A stretch of DNA of 64,000 nt from G025836975 sp049646585 (GTDB lineage: Bacteria > Pseudomonadota > Gammaproteobacteria > Burkholderiales > Burkholderiaceae_B), in contig JBARWC010000020.1 in assembly GCA_049646585.1 (NCBI GenBank), forward strand, positions 1-64,000. Reading direction: 5' to 3'. A model generated the notes under the pieces. The model ran no database searches, was not told where the DNA came from, and was given only the letters and a program-made list of their open reading frames with translations. The position numbers and the translations under genes were made by a program. Of this stretch, positions 7,641 to 17,280 are shown in pieces; the first letter of the stretch is position 1, and every line of letters begins with the position of its first letter.

Positions 7641-8705
7641 GTGTTGCACAATACTGATGATTTACGTATCCGGGAAATCAAAGAACTTAGCCCTCCGTCG
7701 CACGTCATGCGCGAGTTCCCCTGCACCACGGGAATCTCGTCCACCGTGCACGCCACGCGTCATGCCCTGCACGACATCCTGGAAGGCAAGGACGACCGGC
7801 TGGCGGTGGTGATAGGACCCTGCTCCATACACAACCCCGTCGCGGCGACCGAGTATGCCAAGCGCCTGGTGGCCCAGCGCGAGCGTTTCAAGGGCGAACT
7901 GGAAATCATCATGCGGGTTTACTTCGAGAAGCCCCGCACCACGGTGGGCTGGAAGGGGCTGATCAACGATCCCGGCCTGGACGGCAGCTTCAACATCAAC
8001 CAGGGCCTGCGCACCGCACGAGAATTGCTGATCACGGTTAACGAGCTTGGGCTGCCGGCCGGCTGTGAGTTCCTGGACATGATCACCCCGCAATACATTG
8101 CCGATCTGGTTTCCTGGGGGGCCATAGGCGCGCGCACTACCGAAAGCCAGGTTCACCGCGAGCTGGCTTCCGGCCTTTCGTGCCCCGTCGGCTTCAAGAA
8201 CGGCACCGACGGCAACACCAAGATCGCCATCGACGCCATCAAGGCGGCGTCGCAGTCGCACCATTTCCTGTCGGTGACCAAGGGTGGTCATTCGGCCATC
8301 GTTTCCACCCTGGGCAACAAAGATTGCCACGTCATACTGCGTGGCGGCAAAGTGCCCAATTACGACGCCCAGAACGTCGAAGCGGCGTCCCAGGCGCTGG
8401 AGAAAGCCGGTTTGCGGCAACGCATCATGATTGATGCCAGCCATGCGAACAGCAATAAAGACTACAAGAACCAGCCCATCGTTCTGGACGATGTGGCCCG
8501 GCAGATGGAAGCCGGCGACGAGCGCATCTTCGGCGTCATGGTCGAAAGCAATCTGGTCGGCGGGCGGCAGGACATGGTGCCCGGACAGCCGCTGACCTAC
8601 GGCTTGAGCATCACCGACGGGTGCATAGATTGGGATACCTCCCTGCAGGTACTCGAGCGTCTGGCGCTGGCCGTGAAGAATCGTCGCCAGCACCGGGCGC
8701 AATAA
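7641..8705 (+). CDS. aroG: 3-deoxy-7-phosphoheptulonate (DAHP) synthase, class I
   Basis: The enzyme condenses phosphoenolpyruvate and erythrose 4-phosphate, the first step of the shikimate pathway. The 354-residue protein matches the AroF/AroG/AroH type: DDRLAVVIGPCSIHNP, MRVYFEKPRTTVGWKGLINDP, GARTTESQ, GFKNGTDG and DASHANSNKD are all present. Start is GTG at 7641 with CTGGAG 7 nt upstream. The Phe-rich leader and attenuator upstream indicate control by phenylalanine supply. Which amino acid inhibits the enzyme allosterically cannot be told by eye, so the symbol aroG is provisional among the aroF/G/H paralogues. Confidence 0.93.
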   Translation: MLHNTDDLRIREIKELSPPSHVMREFPCTTGISSTVHATRHALHDILEGKDDRLAVVIGPCSIHNPVAATEYAKRLVAQRERFKGELEIIMRVYFEKPRTTVGWKGLINDPGLDGSFNINQGLRTARELLITVNELGLPAGCEFLDMITPQYIADLVSWGAIGARTTESQVHRELASGLSCPVGFKNGTDGNTKIAIDAIKAASQSHHFLSVTKGGHSAIVSTLGNKDCHVILRGGKVPNYDAQNVEAASQALEKAGLRQRIMIDASHANSNKDYKNQPIVLDDVARQMEAGDERIFGVMVESNLVGGRQDMVPGQPLTYGLSITDGCIDWDTSLQVLERLALAVKNRRQHRAQ

Positions 8706-8788
8706 GCAAATGCCCTGATCGGCAAACAGGTTTGAACACGCTAGTATCCAGATTGAGAAATTATGAGATTGTTTGAAGGAGTTCCGGC

Positions 8789-10207
8789 ATGAATGCCCCA
8801 GCCGCCGCGCAAGCCGTGCGCCGCATGATTCCCGCAGGCTTTCTTGATGCGCTGCGGGATAAATTCGGGTCGCGCTTTTCCACGGCCCAGGCCGTGTGCG
8901 AGCATCATGGGCGCGATGAGTCCCCGTATCCGCCCATGTTGCCCGACGGCGTGGTGTTTGCCAACAGCAGCGAAGACGTGGCCTGGGTGGCGCGGCACTG
9001 CCACCAGCACAAGGTACCCCTGATTCCATTCGGGGTGGGCTCGTCGCTGGAAGGCCACCTGCTGGCCGTGCACGGCGGCATCAGCCTGGACTTGTCGGGC
9101 ATGAACAAGCTCCTGGCCGTGCACGCCGGCGATTTCACCGCGACGGTGCAGGCGGGCGTTACCCGCAAGCAACTGAACGAAGAAATCCGCGATACCGGCC
9201 TGTTCTTTCCCATCGATCCCGGCGCCGACGCCAGCCTGGGCGGCATGGCGGCAACGCGCGCCTCGGGCACCAATGCCGTGCGCTACGGAACCATGCGCGA
9301 AAACGTCATGTCGCTGAAGGTCGTCACCGCCGATGGCCGCATCATCGAAACGGCCAATCGCGCGCGCAAGTCTTCCGCCGGCTACGACCTGACGCGTATC
9401 TTCGTGGGCAGCGAGGGCACCCTGGGCATCATCACCGAGGTCACCATCCGCCTGTACCCCCAGCCCGAGGCCATCTCGGCGGCCATTTGCAACTTCCCCA
9501 CCCTGGATGCCGCCGTCCGGAGCGTCATCGAAATCATACAGATGGGTGTGCCGGTGGCGCGCGTGGAATTCATGGACAGCTGGGCGGTCAAGGCCACCAA
9601 TGCCTACAGCAAGCTCGACCTGAAGGAAACGCCTTTGCTGCTGTTCGAATTTCACGGCAGCCCGGCCAGCGTGAAAGAGCAGGCCGAGATCGTGCAGGGC
9701 ATTACCCACGATAACGGCGGGATGGATTTCGAATGGGCTGAAAGGCCCGAGGACCGCAGCCGGCTCTGGACGGCGCGCCACAATGCCTATTTCGCCGGCC
9801 TGCAATTGCGGCCCGGCTGCCGGGCCAGCACTACCGACGTTTGCGTACCTATTTCGCGGCTTGCCGAATGCGTTTCCCAGACGGCGGCCGAACTGGATCA
9901 AGCCAGCTTCCCCTATACCATTGTGGGTCACGTCGGCGACGGAAATTTCCACGTGCTCATGCTGCTGGATGCCGACAATCCCCAGGAATGGGAAGAGTCT
10001 GAAAAGCTCAATCGCCGCCTGGTGGAGCGCGCCATAAAAATGGACGGCACCTGCACCGGCGAGCACGGCGTGGGCCTGCATAAAATGGAATTCATGCAGG
10101 CCGAGCACGGGCAGGACGCCCTGGATCTCATGAGCAGCCTGAAGCAGGCCTTCGACCCGCACAACATCTTGAATCCGGGTAAGATGATTCCGCACATACA
10201 TGGCTAA
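8789..10207 (+). CDS. FAD-linked oxidase, D-lactate dehydrogenase (cytochrome)-like
   Basis: This 472-residue flavoprotein has an N-terminal FAD-binding (PCMH) domain with IPFGVGSSLEGHLLAVHGGIS near residues 75-95 and GADASLGGMAATRASGTNAVRYGTM near 146-170, and a C-terminal FAD-oxidase domain with HVGDGNFHVL and GTCTGEHGVGLHK. These match respiratory D-lactate dehydrogenases of the LDHD/Dld2 type, which pass electrons to cytochrome c or quinone. AAGGAG precedes the ATG by 7 nt. It sits 45 bp before glcD, which encodes a paralogue, so the two probably form part of one 2-hydroxyacid oxidation operon. Confidence 0.82.
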   Translation: MNAPAAAQAVRRMIPAGFLDALRDKFGSRFSTAQAVCEHHGRDESPYPPMLPDGVVFANSSEDVAWVARHCHQHKVPLIPFGVGSSLEGHLLAVHGGISLDLSGMNKLLAVHAGDFTATVQAGVTRKQLNEEIRDTGLFFPIDPGADASLGGMAATRASGTNAVRYGTMRENVMSLKVVTADGRIIETANRARKSSAGYDLTRIFVGSEGTLGIITEVTIRLYPQPEAISAAICNFPTLDAAVRSVIEIIQMGVPVARVEFMDSWAVKATNAYSKLDLKETPLLLFEFHGSPASVKEQAEIVQGITHDNGGMDFEWAERPEDRSRLWTARHNAYFAGLQLRPGCRASTTDVCVPISRLAECVSQTAAELDQASFPYTIVGHVGDGNFHVLMLLDADNPQEWEESEKLNRRLVERAIKMDGTCTGEHGVGLHKMEFMQAEHGQDALDLMSSLKQAFDPHNILNPGKMIPHIHG

Positions 10208-10252
10208 ATGCGCTTGTGCCGAAACGGGGCGCGGCAATAACAAAAGAGACAC

Positions 10253-11746
10253 ATGAACGAGACTTCGATAGCGCCGGCGCAGGAAACCGTGCCGGACTTT
10301 GCCGGCCTGATTGCGAGGATCAGGCGGAACGTGCCCCAGCATTGCATACTGACCAAAGTTGAAGACACCCGGCCCTACGAGTGCGACGGCCTGTCGCTGT
10401 ATCGGGCCCTGCCTCCCGTTGTCGTCCTGCCTGAAACCGAAGAGCAGGTCGTGGCGGTGCTGCAGGCCTGCAAGGCTTTCAATATTCCCATCGTCGCGCG
10501 CGGCGCGGGTACCGGCCTGTCGGGCGGCGCCATGCCGCATGCGCAAGGTATTTTGCTGGGCCTGGCCAAGCTGAACCGCATCCTGAAAATCGACCCGCTG
10601 ACGGCCACCGCCGTGGTCCAGCCCGGCGTGCGCAACCTGGCCATCTCCGAAGCCTCGGCGCCTTACGGCTTGTATTACGCGCCCGACCCATCCAGCCAGA
10701 TAGCCTGTTCCATCGGCGGCAATGTCGCCGAGAACTCCGGCGGCGTGCATTGCCTGAAGTACGGCCTGACCGTGCACAACATCCTGCGCGTACGCGTGGT
10801 GACCATAGATGGGGACATCCTTGAACTCGGTTCCGAGGCGCCCGACAGCCCGGGGCTGGACTTGCTGGCGGCCTTCATCGGCTCGGAAGGGATGCTGGGC
10901 CTCGTGACCGAAGTCACAGTCAAGCTGATACCCAAGCCGACTTGCGCCCGCGTCATCATGGCCAGCTTTTCCAGCGTGGAAACGGCCGGCCAGGCGGTCA
11001 CCAACGTGATCGCCGCCGGCATCATTCCCGCCGGCCTCGAGATGATGGACAAGCGGGCCGTGCACATGGTCGAACCCTTCGTCAATGCCGGCTACGACCT
11101 TGAGGCCGCGGCCATCTTGCTGTGCGAATCGGACGGCACCGACGAAGAAGTCGACGACGAGATCGCGCGCATGCAGGCAGTGTTCCAGCAGGCCGGCGCC
11201 ACCCGTCTGCAGGTATCCGAATCCGAAGCGGAAAGGCTGCTTTTCTGGGCGGGCCGCAAGAACGCGTTTCCCGCGGCGGGGCGGGTGTCGCCCGATTATT
11301 ACTGCATGGACGGCACGATTCCGCGCCGCCATCTGGGCCGTGTGCTCAATGCCATCGAACAGATGGAAGACGAATACGGCCTGCGTTGCGCCAACGTCTT
11401 CCATGCCGGCGACGGCAATCTGCATCCGCTGATCATGTTCGATTCCAACCAGCCCAACGAGGTCGAGCGTGCCGAGAAATTCGGCGCGGCCATTCTGGAG
11501 CTGTGCGTGCAGGTGGGCGGCACCATCACCGGCGAGCACGGTGTGGGCTTTGAAAAAATCAACCAGATGTGCGTGCAGTTCACGCGCGAAGAGCTCGACT
11601 TCTTCAGCGCCTTCAAGAAGGCCTTCGACCCCTATGGACTGCTGAACCCCGAGAAACTCATCCCCACGCTGGTGCGTTGCGCCGAGTACGGCAAGATGCA
11701 TGTCCACGGCGGTGAAATCCGCTTTCCCGATCTGCCCCGCTTTTAA
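10253..11746 (+). CDS. glcD: Glycolate oxidase FAD subunit GlcD
   Basis: GlcD is the catalytic flavin subunit of the membrane-linked glycolate dehydrogenase GlcDEF. The 497-residue protein shows the PCMH FAD domain (VARGAGTGLSGGAMPHAQGI near 81-100, SIGGNVAENSGGVHCLKYG near 153-171) and the C-terminal HAGDGNLHPLIMFD and GGTITGEHGVGFEK motifs. It is followed at 9 bp by glcE and then glcF. It oxidises glycolate to glyoxylate and feeds electrons into the respiratory chain. Confidence 0.93.
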   Translation: MNETSIAPAQETVPDFAGLIARIRRNVPQHCILTKVEDTRPYECDGLSLYRALPPVVVLPETEEQVVAVLQACKAFNIPIVARGAGTGLSGGAMPHAQGILLGLAKLNRILKIDPLTATAVVQPGVRNLAISEASAPYGLYYAPDPSSQIACSIGGNVAENSGGVHCLKYGLTVHNILRVRVVTIDGDILELGSEAPDSPGLDLLAAFIGSEGMLGLVTEVTVKLIPKPTCARVIMASFSSVETAGQAVTNVIAAGIIPAGLEMMDKRAVHMVEPFVNAGYDLEAAAILLCESDGTDEEVDDEIARMQAVFQQAGATRLQVSESEAERLLFWAGRKNAFPAAGRVSPDYYCMDGTIPRRHLGRVLNAIEQMEDEYGLRCANVFHAGDGNLHPLIMFDSNQPNEVERAEKFGAAILELCVQVGGTITGEHGVGFEKINQMCVQFTREELDFFSAFKKAFDPYGLLNPEKLIPTLVRCAEYGKMHVHGGEIRFPDLPRF

Positions 11747-11755
11747 GGATCACGC

Positions 11756-12856
11756 ATGGATTTCGCGCTCTCCGAGCTTTCGCAACAAGTCATGGCCGCA
11801 CGCGGAGCCGAGCGGCCGGTCTATATACGCGGCGGCGGGACCAAGAACTTCTATGGCGAGCCCTTCGACGGCGAGGCCATTCCCGACATCGCCGTGCTGG
11901 ATCTGTCCGGCTACCAGGGCATCGTCAATTACCAACCCTCCGAATTGGTGGTGACCGTCAAGGCGGGAACGCTGCTGAGCGACCTCGAAAAAGCGCTGGA
12001 CGAGCAGAACCAGATGCTGGCTTTCGAACCGCCGCGTTTCGGCGCCGCCTCCACCATAGGCGGCTGCGTGGCCAGCGGGCTTTCGGGCCCCCGGCGCATG
12101 GCGGCCGGAAGTGTGCGCGATTTCGTCCTGGGGGCCAAATTGCTGGATTCCTCCGGGCTCACCCTGAGCTTCGGCGGCGAGGTCATGAAGAACGTCGCCG
12201 GCTACGATGTGTCGCGGCTGCTGGCCGGCTCCATGGGCATATTCGGGGCGCTTATCGAAATCTCCATCAAGGTCGCGCCCAAGCCCTTCCAGGAGCGGAC
12301 CCTGCTGCTTGAGGTCGACGAGGCCGGGGCGCTGGATCTCTTCAATACATGGCGTGGCCTGCCTATTCCCATTACCGGCACGGCATGGCTGAAGCAGCCG
12401 GATGCCTCTCGCGGCTTGCTGCATGTCCGCTTGTCGGGCAGCGAGCCGGCGGTATCCAGCGGCGTCAAACGGCTGGGCGGCGAAACCATGGCCGAACCGG
12501 CGGCCGCCTCGTTCTGGAACAGCCTGCGCGACCAGACCCACCCTTTCTTCCAGGCGCGGCCTTTATGGCGTGTCGCGGTGCCGCCCCAGACGCCGGCGCT
12601 GGATGCCGGCCCTACGCTGATCGAATGGAACGGCGGGCAGCGCTGGGTCTCGGCGGTGGATTCGGCCACGGATTTTCGCGCCACCGTCGCCCGCTGCGGC
12701 GGGCATGCCACCTTGTTCCGCTTTGATTCCAAGCTGCCCGGCGTGCCGGTGTTCCATCCACTGGAGCCGGGCTTGAAGAACATCAATCGGCGCCTGAAGC
12801 AAGAACTCGATCCGGTGGGCATTTTCAATCCTAAACGCTTGTTTCCCGATTTTTGA
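11756..12856 (+). CDS. glcE: Glycolate oxidase subunit GlcE
   Basis: GlcE is a second, shorter FAD-binding subunit required for glycolate oxidase. The 366-residue protein has a PCMH-type N-terminus (IRGGGTKNFYGEPFDGEAIP near residues 22-41) and ASTIGGCVASGLSGPRRMAAG followed by GEVMKNVAGYDVSRLLAGS. It lacks the C-terminal GEHG motif of GlcD, as is normal for GlcE. AAGGA lies a few bases before the ATG. Confidence 0.92.
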   Translation: MDFALSELSQQVMAARGAERPVYIRGGGTKNFYGEPFDGEAIPDIAVLDLSGYQGIVNYQPSELVVTVKAGTLLSDLEKALDEQNQMLAFEPPRFGAASTIGGCVASGLSGPRRMAAGSVRDFVLGAKLLDSSGLTLSFGGEVMKNVAGYDVSRLLAGSMGIFGALIEISIKVAPKPFQERTLLLEVDEAGALDLFNTWRGLPIPITGTAWLKQPDASRGLLHVRLSGSEPAVSSGVKRLGGETMAEPAAASFWNSLRDQTHPFFQARPLWRVAVPPQTPALDAGPTLIEWNGGQRWVSAVDSATDFRATVARCGGHATLFRFDSKLPGVPVFHPLEPGLKNINRRLKQELDPVGIFNPKRLFPDF

Positions 12857-12865
12857 GAGTAGACC

Positions 12866-14104
12866 GTGCAAACTAATCTAGCGTCATGGGCGCAGGACAC
12901 CGAACTGGGGCAGGACGCCGATGAAATCCTGCGCCGTTGCGTGCACTGCGGTTTCTGCCTGGCCACCTGTCCCACCTACCAAATATTGGGCGACGAACGC
13001 GACAGCCCGCGCGGGCGCATCTACCTGATCAAGCAGGTGCTTGAAGGCGTGGAACCCACCGCCGCCACGCAAGAACACCTGGATCGTTGCCTGACTTGCC
13101 GCAATTGTGAAACCACCTGTCCTTCGGGCGTCGAATATGGCGCCCTGGTCGATATCGGCCGCAATCTGGTCGACCAGCGGGTGGAGCGGCCCATGGGTCA
13201 GCGGCTGACGCGCACCGTGCTGCGCCGCCTGCTGAATTCACCCTTGTTCGGTCCGGCCCTGACGCTGGGCCGCATGCTGCGGCCCATGCTGCCCGAAGTA
13301 CTGAAGAACAAGATCCCCGCCTTCCGGCCCGCCGGCGCGGTTCCGTCCGACGGGGCGCGCCATGCCCGCCAGGTCCTGATGCTGGCCGGCTGCGTGCAGC
13401 CCGCCATGATGCCCTCCATCGACGCGGCCACCATACGGGTGCTTGATGCCCTGGGCATAGGCACGCGCGTCGTCCCGGGCGCGGGCTGTTGCGGAGCCAT
13501 CAATTTTCACCTGGACGCGCAAGAGGCCGCGCTCGACCAGATGCGGGCCAATATCGATGCCTGGCTGCCGCTGCTCGACAGCGGCGAGGCCGAATGCATC
13601 ATCATGAATGCATCGGGCTGCGGGGCCATGGTTCGCGAATACGCGCATCATCTGCGCCACGATTCGGCCTACGTCGCCAAGGCCCTGCGCCTGGTCGACA
13701 AAGTGCGCGACGTGGCCGAGATCGTTGCGCCTCATGTGCAAGAGCTCAAGGCCAGGCTGGACGGCCTGCCCGGCAAGACGGCCTTTCATCCGCCGTGCAC
13801 GCTGCAGCATTGGCAGGGGCTGCGGGGCGTCAGCGAACGCATGCTGGCCGACCTGGGGTTCGCCATGCAGCCTTTCAATGAATCGCATCTGTGCTGCGGT
13901 TCGGCCGGCACCTATTCGGTCACGCAGCCCGAGTTGTCCAAGTCGCTGCGCGACCGAAAGCTGGGCGCCATACAGGCGGTTCAGCCCGATTGCATCGTTT
14001 CTTCGAATATCGGCTGCATCACGCATCTGCAAAGCGGCACGGAAATTCCCGTGCGCCACTGGATAGAAGTCGTCGACCAGGCCTTGTCGCGCGCCAGCGT
14101 CTAA
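12866..14104 (+). CDS. glcF: Glycolate oxidase iron-sulfur subunit GlcF
   Basis: GlcF carries electrons from the flavin subunits towards the membrane. The 412-residue protein has two 4Fe-4S ferredoxin motifs, CVHCGFCLATCP near residues 25-36 and CLTCRNCETTCP near 76-87, and two cysteine-rich CCG domains (GAGCCGAINFHL and HLCCGSAGTYS). Start is GTG at 12866, 9 bp after glcE. It ends 9 bp before mnmA, so mnmA may be partly co-transcribed. Confidence 0.93.
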   Translation: MQTNLASWAQDTELGQDADEILRRCVHCGFCLATCPTYQILGDERDSPRGRIYLIKQVLEGVEPTAATQEHLDRCLTCRNCETTCPSGVEYGALVDIGRNLVDQRVERPMGQRLTRTVLRRLLNSPLFGPALTLGRMLRPMLPEVLKNKIPAFRPAGAVPSDGARHARQVLMLAGCVQPAMMPSIDAATIRVLDALGIGTRVVPGAGCCGAINFHLDAQEAALDQMRANIDAWLPLLDSGEAECIIMNASGCGAMVREYAHHLRHDSAYVAKALRLVDKVRDVAEIVAPHVQELKARLDGLPGKTAFHPPCTLQHWQGLRGVSERMLADLGFAMQPFNESHLCCGSAGTYSVTQPELSKSLRDRKLGAIQAVQPDCIVSSNIGCITHLQSGTEIPVRHWIEVVDQALSRASV

Positions 14105-14113
14105 AATAGGCGC

Positions 14114-15229
14114 ATGGCAAAAAATTCTGTATCGAAAGGGCGTGTCGTGGTCGGCATGTCCGGCGGGGTCGACTCCTCGGTCACCGCATGGCTGCTGAAA
14201 GAGCAGGGCTACGACGTGCTCGGCCTGTTCATGAAGAACTGGGAAGACGACGATGACTCCGAATACTGCTCCACACGGCAGGACTGGCTGGACGCCGCCA
14301 GCGTGGCGGACCTGATCGGCGTGGACATAGAGGCCGTGAATTTCGCGGCTGAATATAAAGATCGCGTGTTCGCCGATTTCTTGCGTGAATATTCCGCCGG
14401 GCGCACCCCCAACCCCGACGTGCTGTGCAATGCCGAGATCAAGTTCAAGGCCTTCCTGGATCACGCCATGTCGCTGGGCGCCGAGCATATCGCCACCGGC
14501 CATTATGCCCGGGTGCGCAGCGTCGAGACCGCCGGCGGCACGCAGTACCAGTTGCTCAAGGCGCTGGACCTGACCAAGGACCAAAGCTACTTCCTGCACA
14601 GGCTGAACCAGGCGCAGTTGTCGCGCACCTTGTTTCCTCTGGGGGAAATTCCCAAGACCGAGGTCAGGCGCATTGCGCAATCCCTGCAGTTGCCCAACGC
14701 CGCCAAGAAAGACTCCACCGGCATCTGCTTCATCGGCGAACGGCCTTTCCGCGAGTTCCTGAACCGCTATCTGCCGACCCAGCCCGGCCCCATCAAGACA
14801 CCCGAAGGCCTGGTGCTGGGGCGGCATCAAGGGCTGTCCTTCTACACCCTGGGCCAGCGCAAAGGACTGGGCATAGGCGGCGTCAAGGGCAAGCAGCGCG
14901 AGGACGGCACGGCGGACGCGTGGTATACGGCGCGCAAGGACCTGGAAAGCAATACCCTGTACGTCGTGCAGGGGCACGACCACCCCTGGCTACTGGGCCA
15001 GGGCCTGCAAGCCCTGGATGCCAGTTGGGTGGCGGGCCATGCCCCGGAAGCGGGCGCCTATTCGGCAAAGACGCGCTACCGGCAGGCCGATGCGGCTTGC
15101 GTGCTCGAGAACGCCGCCGAAGACGGTTTTTCCTTATCGTTTGCCGAGCATCAGTGGGCGGTCACGCCGGGGCAGTCGGCCGTGCTGTATGCGGGCGACG
15201 TCTGCCTGGGCGGCGGGATCATCGCCTAG
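14114..15229 (+). CDS. mnmA: tRNA-uridine 2-sulfurtransferase MnmA
   Basis: MnmA makes the 2-thio group of wobble uridine 34 in tRNA-Lys, -Glu and -Gln using sulfur relayed through the IscS/Tus system. The 371-residue protein has the PP-loop SGGVDSSVTAWLLK at residues 15-28, the catalytic cysteine in NPDVLCNAEIKF and the second cysteine in DSTGICFIGERPFREFL. Length and order of motifs are normal. It is followed by a strong terminator. Confidence 0.96.
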   Translation: MAKNSVSKGRVVVGMSGGVDSSVTAWLLKEQGYDVLGLFMKNWEDDDDSEYCSTRQDWLDAASVADLIGVDIEAVNFAAEYKDRVFADFLREYSAGRTPNPDVLCNAEIKFKAFLDHAMSLGAEHIATGHYARVRSVETAGGTQYQLLKALDLTKDQSYFLHRLNQAQLSRTLFPLGEIPKTEVRRIAQSLQLPNAAKKDSTGICFIGERPFREFLNRYLPTQPGPIKTPEGLVLGRHQGLSFYTLGQRKGLGIGGVKGKQREDGTADAWYTARKDLESNTLYVVQGHDHPWLLGQGLQALDASWVAGHAPEAGAYSAKTRYRQADAACVLENAAEDGFSLSFAEHQWAVTPGQSAVLYAGDVCLGGGIIA

Positions 15230-15284
15230 CGTTCAATCAAGCGCGTGCTGGCGCCCGTGCGCAGCCTGATCGGCGGGGCACAAT

Positions 15285-15309
15285 AAAAAAGGGGCCCGTG
15301 GGCCCCTTT
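15285..15309. terminator. Rho-independent terminator after mnmA
   Basis: AAAAAAGGGGCCC, a GTG loop and GGGCCCCTTT form a strong GC hairpin flanked by A and T runs. It lies between the convergent mnmA and tauE-like genes and can act in both directions. Confidence 0.8.
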
Positions 15310-15315
15310 GTTGCG

Positions 15316-16125
15316 TCAGGAGTTGATGCCCTTGAAGAGCATGTAAATGGCCAGGGCGTACAGCATGCCAGCGAAGATGCGCTTGAGCTTCTTGACGGGC
15401 AGGTTGTGCGCCGCCTTGGCTCCCAAGGGGGCGGTGCAGACGCTGGCCGCGGCGATCAGGCCCAGAGCGGGCAACGAGATATAGCCGAAGGAACCCGCCG
15501 GCAGGCCGGTGACCGACAGGCCGGAAATGATGTAGCCCGTTACGTTGGCGGCGGCAATGGGAAAGCCCAGCGCCGCGCTGGTGGCCACCGCCGAATGGAT
15601 GGCCACGTTGCACCAGGCCATGAAGGGCACGCTGATGAAGCCGCCGCCCGCACCGACCAGGCCGGAAAGGAAGCCGATGACGCCGCCCGCCAGCAACTGG
15701 CCGCCGGTGCCGGGCATCTGGCGCGAGGGTGGCGGCTTCTTGTCCAGGAACATCTGGGTTGCCGAAAAGGCCACGAAGACGCCGAAGACGATGGCCAGGT
15801 AGGCGCCTTTGAGCACCGAGAACACCCCCACGCTGCCTATCATGCTGCCTATGACGATGCCGGGAGCGAGCTTGCGCACGATGTCCCAGCGCACCGCGCC
15901 GCGCTTGTGATGAGCCCGCACGCTGGAGATGGAGGTGAAGATGATGACTGCCATGGAAGTGGCAATAGCCATTTTGACCGCCAACTCGCCATCGACGCCT
16001 TGCGAGGAAAACATGAAGGTGAGAAAGGGAACGAGGACCATGCCCCCGCCGATTCCAAGCAGGCCGGCCAGGAAGCCGCTGCCTATCCCGAGTAGAAGAA
16101 GCTCTATGATGTGGAAGGTGTTCAT
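15316..16125 (-). CDS. TauE/SafE-family sulfite/organosulfonate exporter-like membrane protein
   Basis: This 269-residue protein has seven or eight hydrophobic segments and the two internally repeated TauE/SafE motifs: GIGSGFLAGLLGIGGGMVLVP near residues 15-35 and VIGFLSGLVGAGGGFISVPFM near residues 153-173. The family moves anions such as sulfite or sulfoacetate across the inner membrane. Nothing nearby defines the substrate. It is a single gene transcribed towards mnmA; the LysR gene to its right has the same strand with a 102-bp gap. Confidence 0.85.
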   Translation of the reverse strand: MNTFHIIELLLLGIGSGFLAGLLGIGGGMVLVPFLTFMFSSQGVDGELAVKMAIATSMAVIIFTSISSVRAHHKRGAVRWDIVRKLAPGIVIGSMIGSVGVFSVLKGAYLAIVFGVFVAFSATQMFLDKKPPPSRQMPGTGGQLLAGGVIGFLSGLVGAGGGFISVPFMAWCNVAIHSAVATSAALGFPIAAANVTGYIISGLSVTGLPAGSFGYISLPALGLIAAASVCTAPLGAKAAHNLPVKKLKRIFAGMLYALAIYMLFKGINS

Positions 16126-16227
16126 GAAGTTAAGTTGAGGAATAGGAATAAAAAACCACCGGTATCATGACACATTCTTACGATCGGGGTATCGGCAATC
16201 TTGCAAATTGCTGAAATGCCGGGTGGC

Positions 16228-17151
16228 CTACCAGTGCTCGCCGACCTTGGCGCCGGGCCGGCGCTGGTCCGCAAACCAGTCGGCCAGTTGCCCGACAAAG
16301 GCGCGGGTGCGGGCCGAAAGATTCTGGCGCGTTGGGTAGACGGCAACGATGTTGGCCGGCGGCAGGGTCCAGTCGGCCAATACCTGCTTGAGCCGCCCGG
16401 ACCGCAGGTAGGCGGCGGCTTCCCATTCGGACCTGAGCAATATGCCGTGGCCGTCCAGTGCCCATTCCAGGGCGGCCGCCCCGTCGTTGGTGCTTAGCCG
16501 ACCGCGTACTTTGAGTGTTTCGGTTCGCGCGCCTGACGATAGATACCAAGTGCCGTAGGTTTCGTCGCTTTCACGGATGACGATGCAGTCGTGCGATGGC
16601 AGGTCGGAAGGGCGGGCCGGCTCGCCGGCCTTTTCCAGATAGCGAGGTGAAGCGCACAGCAGCCGGCGGTTCAGGGCGATGCTGCGCGCCGTCAGTCGGG
16701 AATCGGGCATATCGCCGAAGCGGATGGCGACGTCGAATCCGTCCTCGACCAGGTTGACGGGGCGGTCGCTTAGCTGCAACTGCACCTCGACCTGCGGAAA
16801 TTCCCGGATGAATCGGGACACCGCCGGAACGATGTGGCGCCTGCCGAAGCCCAGCGTCGCGTGCACTCGCAGCAGGCCGCGCGGCACGGCGTGGCCGCCC
16901 GCTATGGTTTGCTCCAGCACGTTCAGCCCGTCCAGCAGCGTGGAACCCTCGGCCAGATAGGCCTCTCCTTCGGCGGTCAGGCTGATGCGCCGCGTAGTGC
17001 GGTTCATCAATCGCACCCCCAGTCGTTGCTCCAGGGCGGCCAGTCTTTTGCTGACGGTGGACGCGGTCACCCCCAGTTCCTGGGCGGCTCGGGCCAGGGT
17101 CGCGTGCTTGGCCGTCAAGACGAAGAAGCCAAGGTCGGAAATGGGGTCCAT
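16228..17151 (-). CDS. LysR-family transcriptional regulator
   Basis: This 307-residue protein has an N-terminal winged helix (ARAAQELGVTASTVSKRLAA near residues 20-39) and a LysR substrate-binding domain of the CrgA/DmlR subgroup, with the characteristic LLRVHATLGFGRRHIVPAVSRF and EDGFDVAIRFGDMPDSRL. It is divergent from the leuCD-like pair across a 129-bp gap that contains a dyad; divergent LysR regulators usually control the neighbouring operon, so it probably senses the substrate or product of that isomerase. Confidence 0.85.
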   Translation of the reverse strand: MDPISDLGFFVLTAKHATLARAAQELGVTASTVSKRLAALEQRLGVRLMNRTTRRISLTAEGEAYLAEGSTLLDGLNVLEQTIAGGHAVPRGLLRVHATLGFGRRHIVPAVSRFIREFPQVEVQLQLSDRPVNLVEDGFDVAIRFGDMPDSRLTARSIALNRRLLCASPRYLEKAGEPARPSDLPSHDCIVIRESDETYGTWYLSSGARTETLKVRGRLSTNDGAAALEWALDGHGILLRSEWEAAAYLRSGRLKQVLADWTLPPANIVAVYPTRQNLSARTRAFVGQLADWFADQRRPGAKVGEHW

Positions 17152-17202
17152 GATGGGGGCGCGGAAATGACTACGTTAATTATGTCGTCAAAGTAAATAA
17201 TG

Positions 17203-17222
17203 TAGTGTGATATTCGACACTA
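17203..17222. promoter_or_regulatory. Candidate LysR-binding dyad
   Basis: TAGTGT (17203-17208), 8 nt, ACACTA (17217-17222) forms a perfect interrupted palindrome in the divergent promoter region between the LysR gene and the leuC-like gene. Spacing and position fit a LysR recognition site, although the classic T-N11-A form is not exact. Confidence 0.4.
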
Positions 17223-17280
17223 TCAACTTTAATTCTCATATTACCATTGGCTGGATAGCGGCAATTTTCAAGGTAATGCA

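Noticed and set aside
8741..11707. Long antisense frame of 988 codons opposite the lactate dehydrogenase-like gene and glcD
   Set aside because: It is a codon-bias shadow of two well-supported plus-strand genes, rich in His, Gln and Ala without any family feature.
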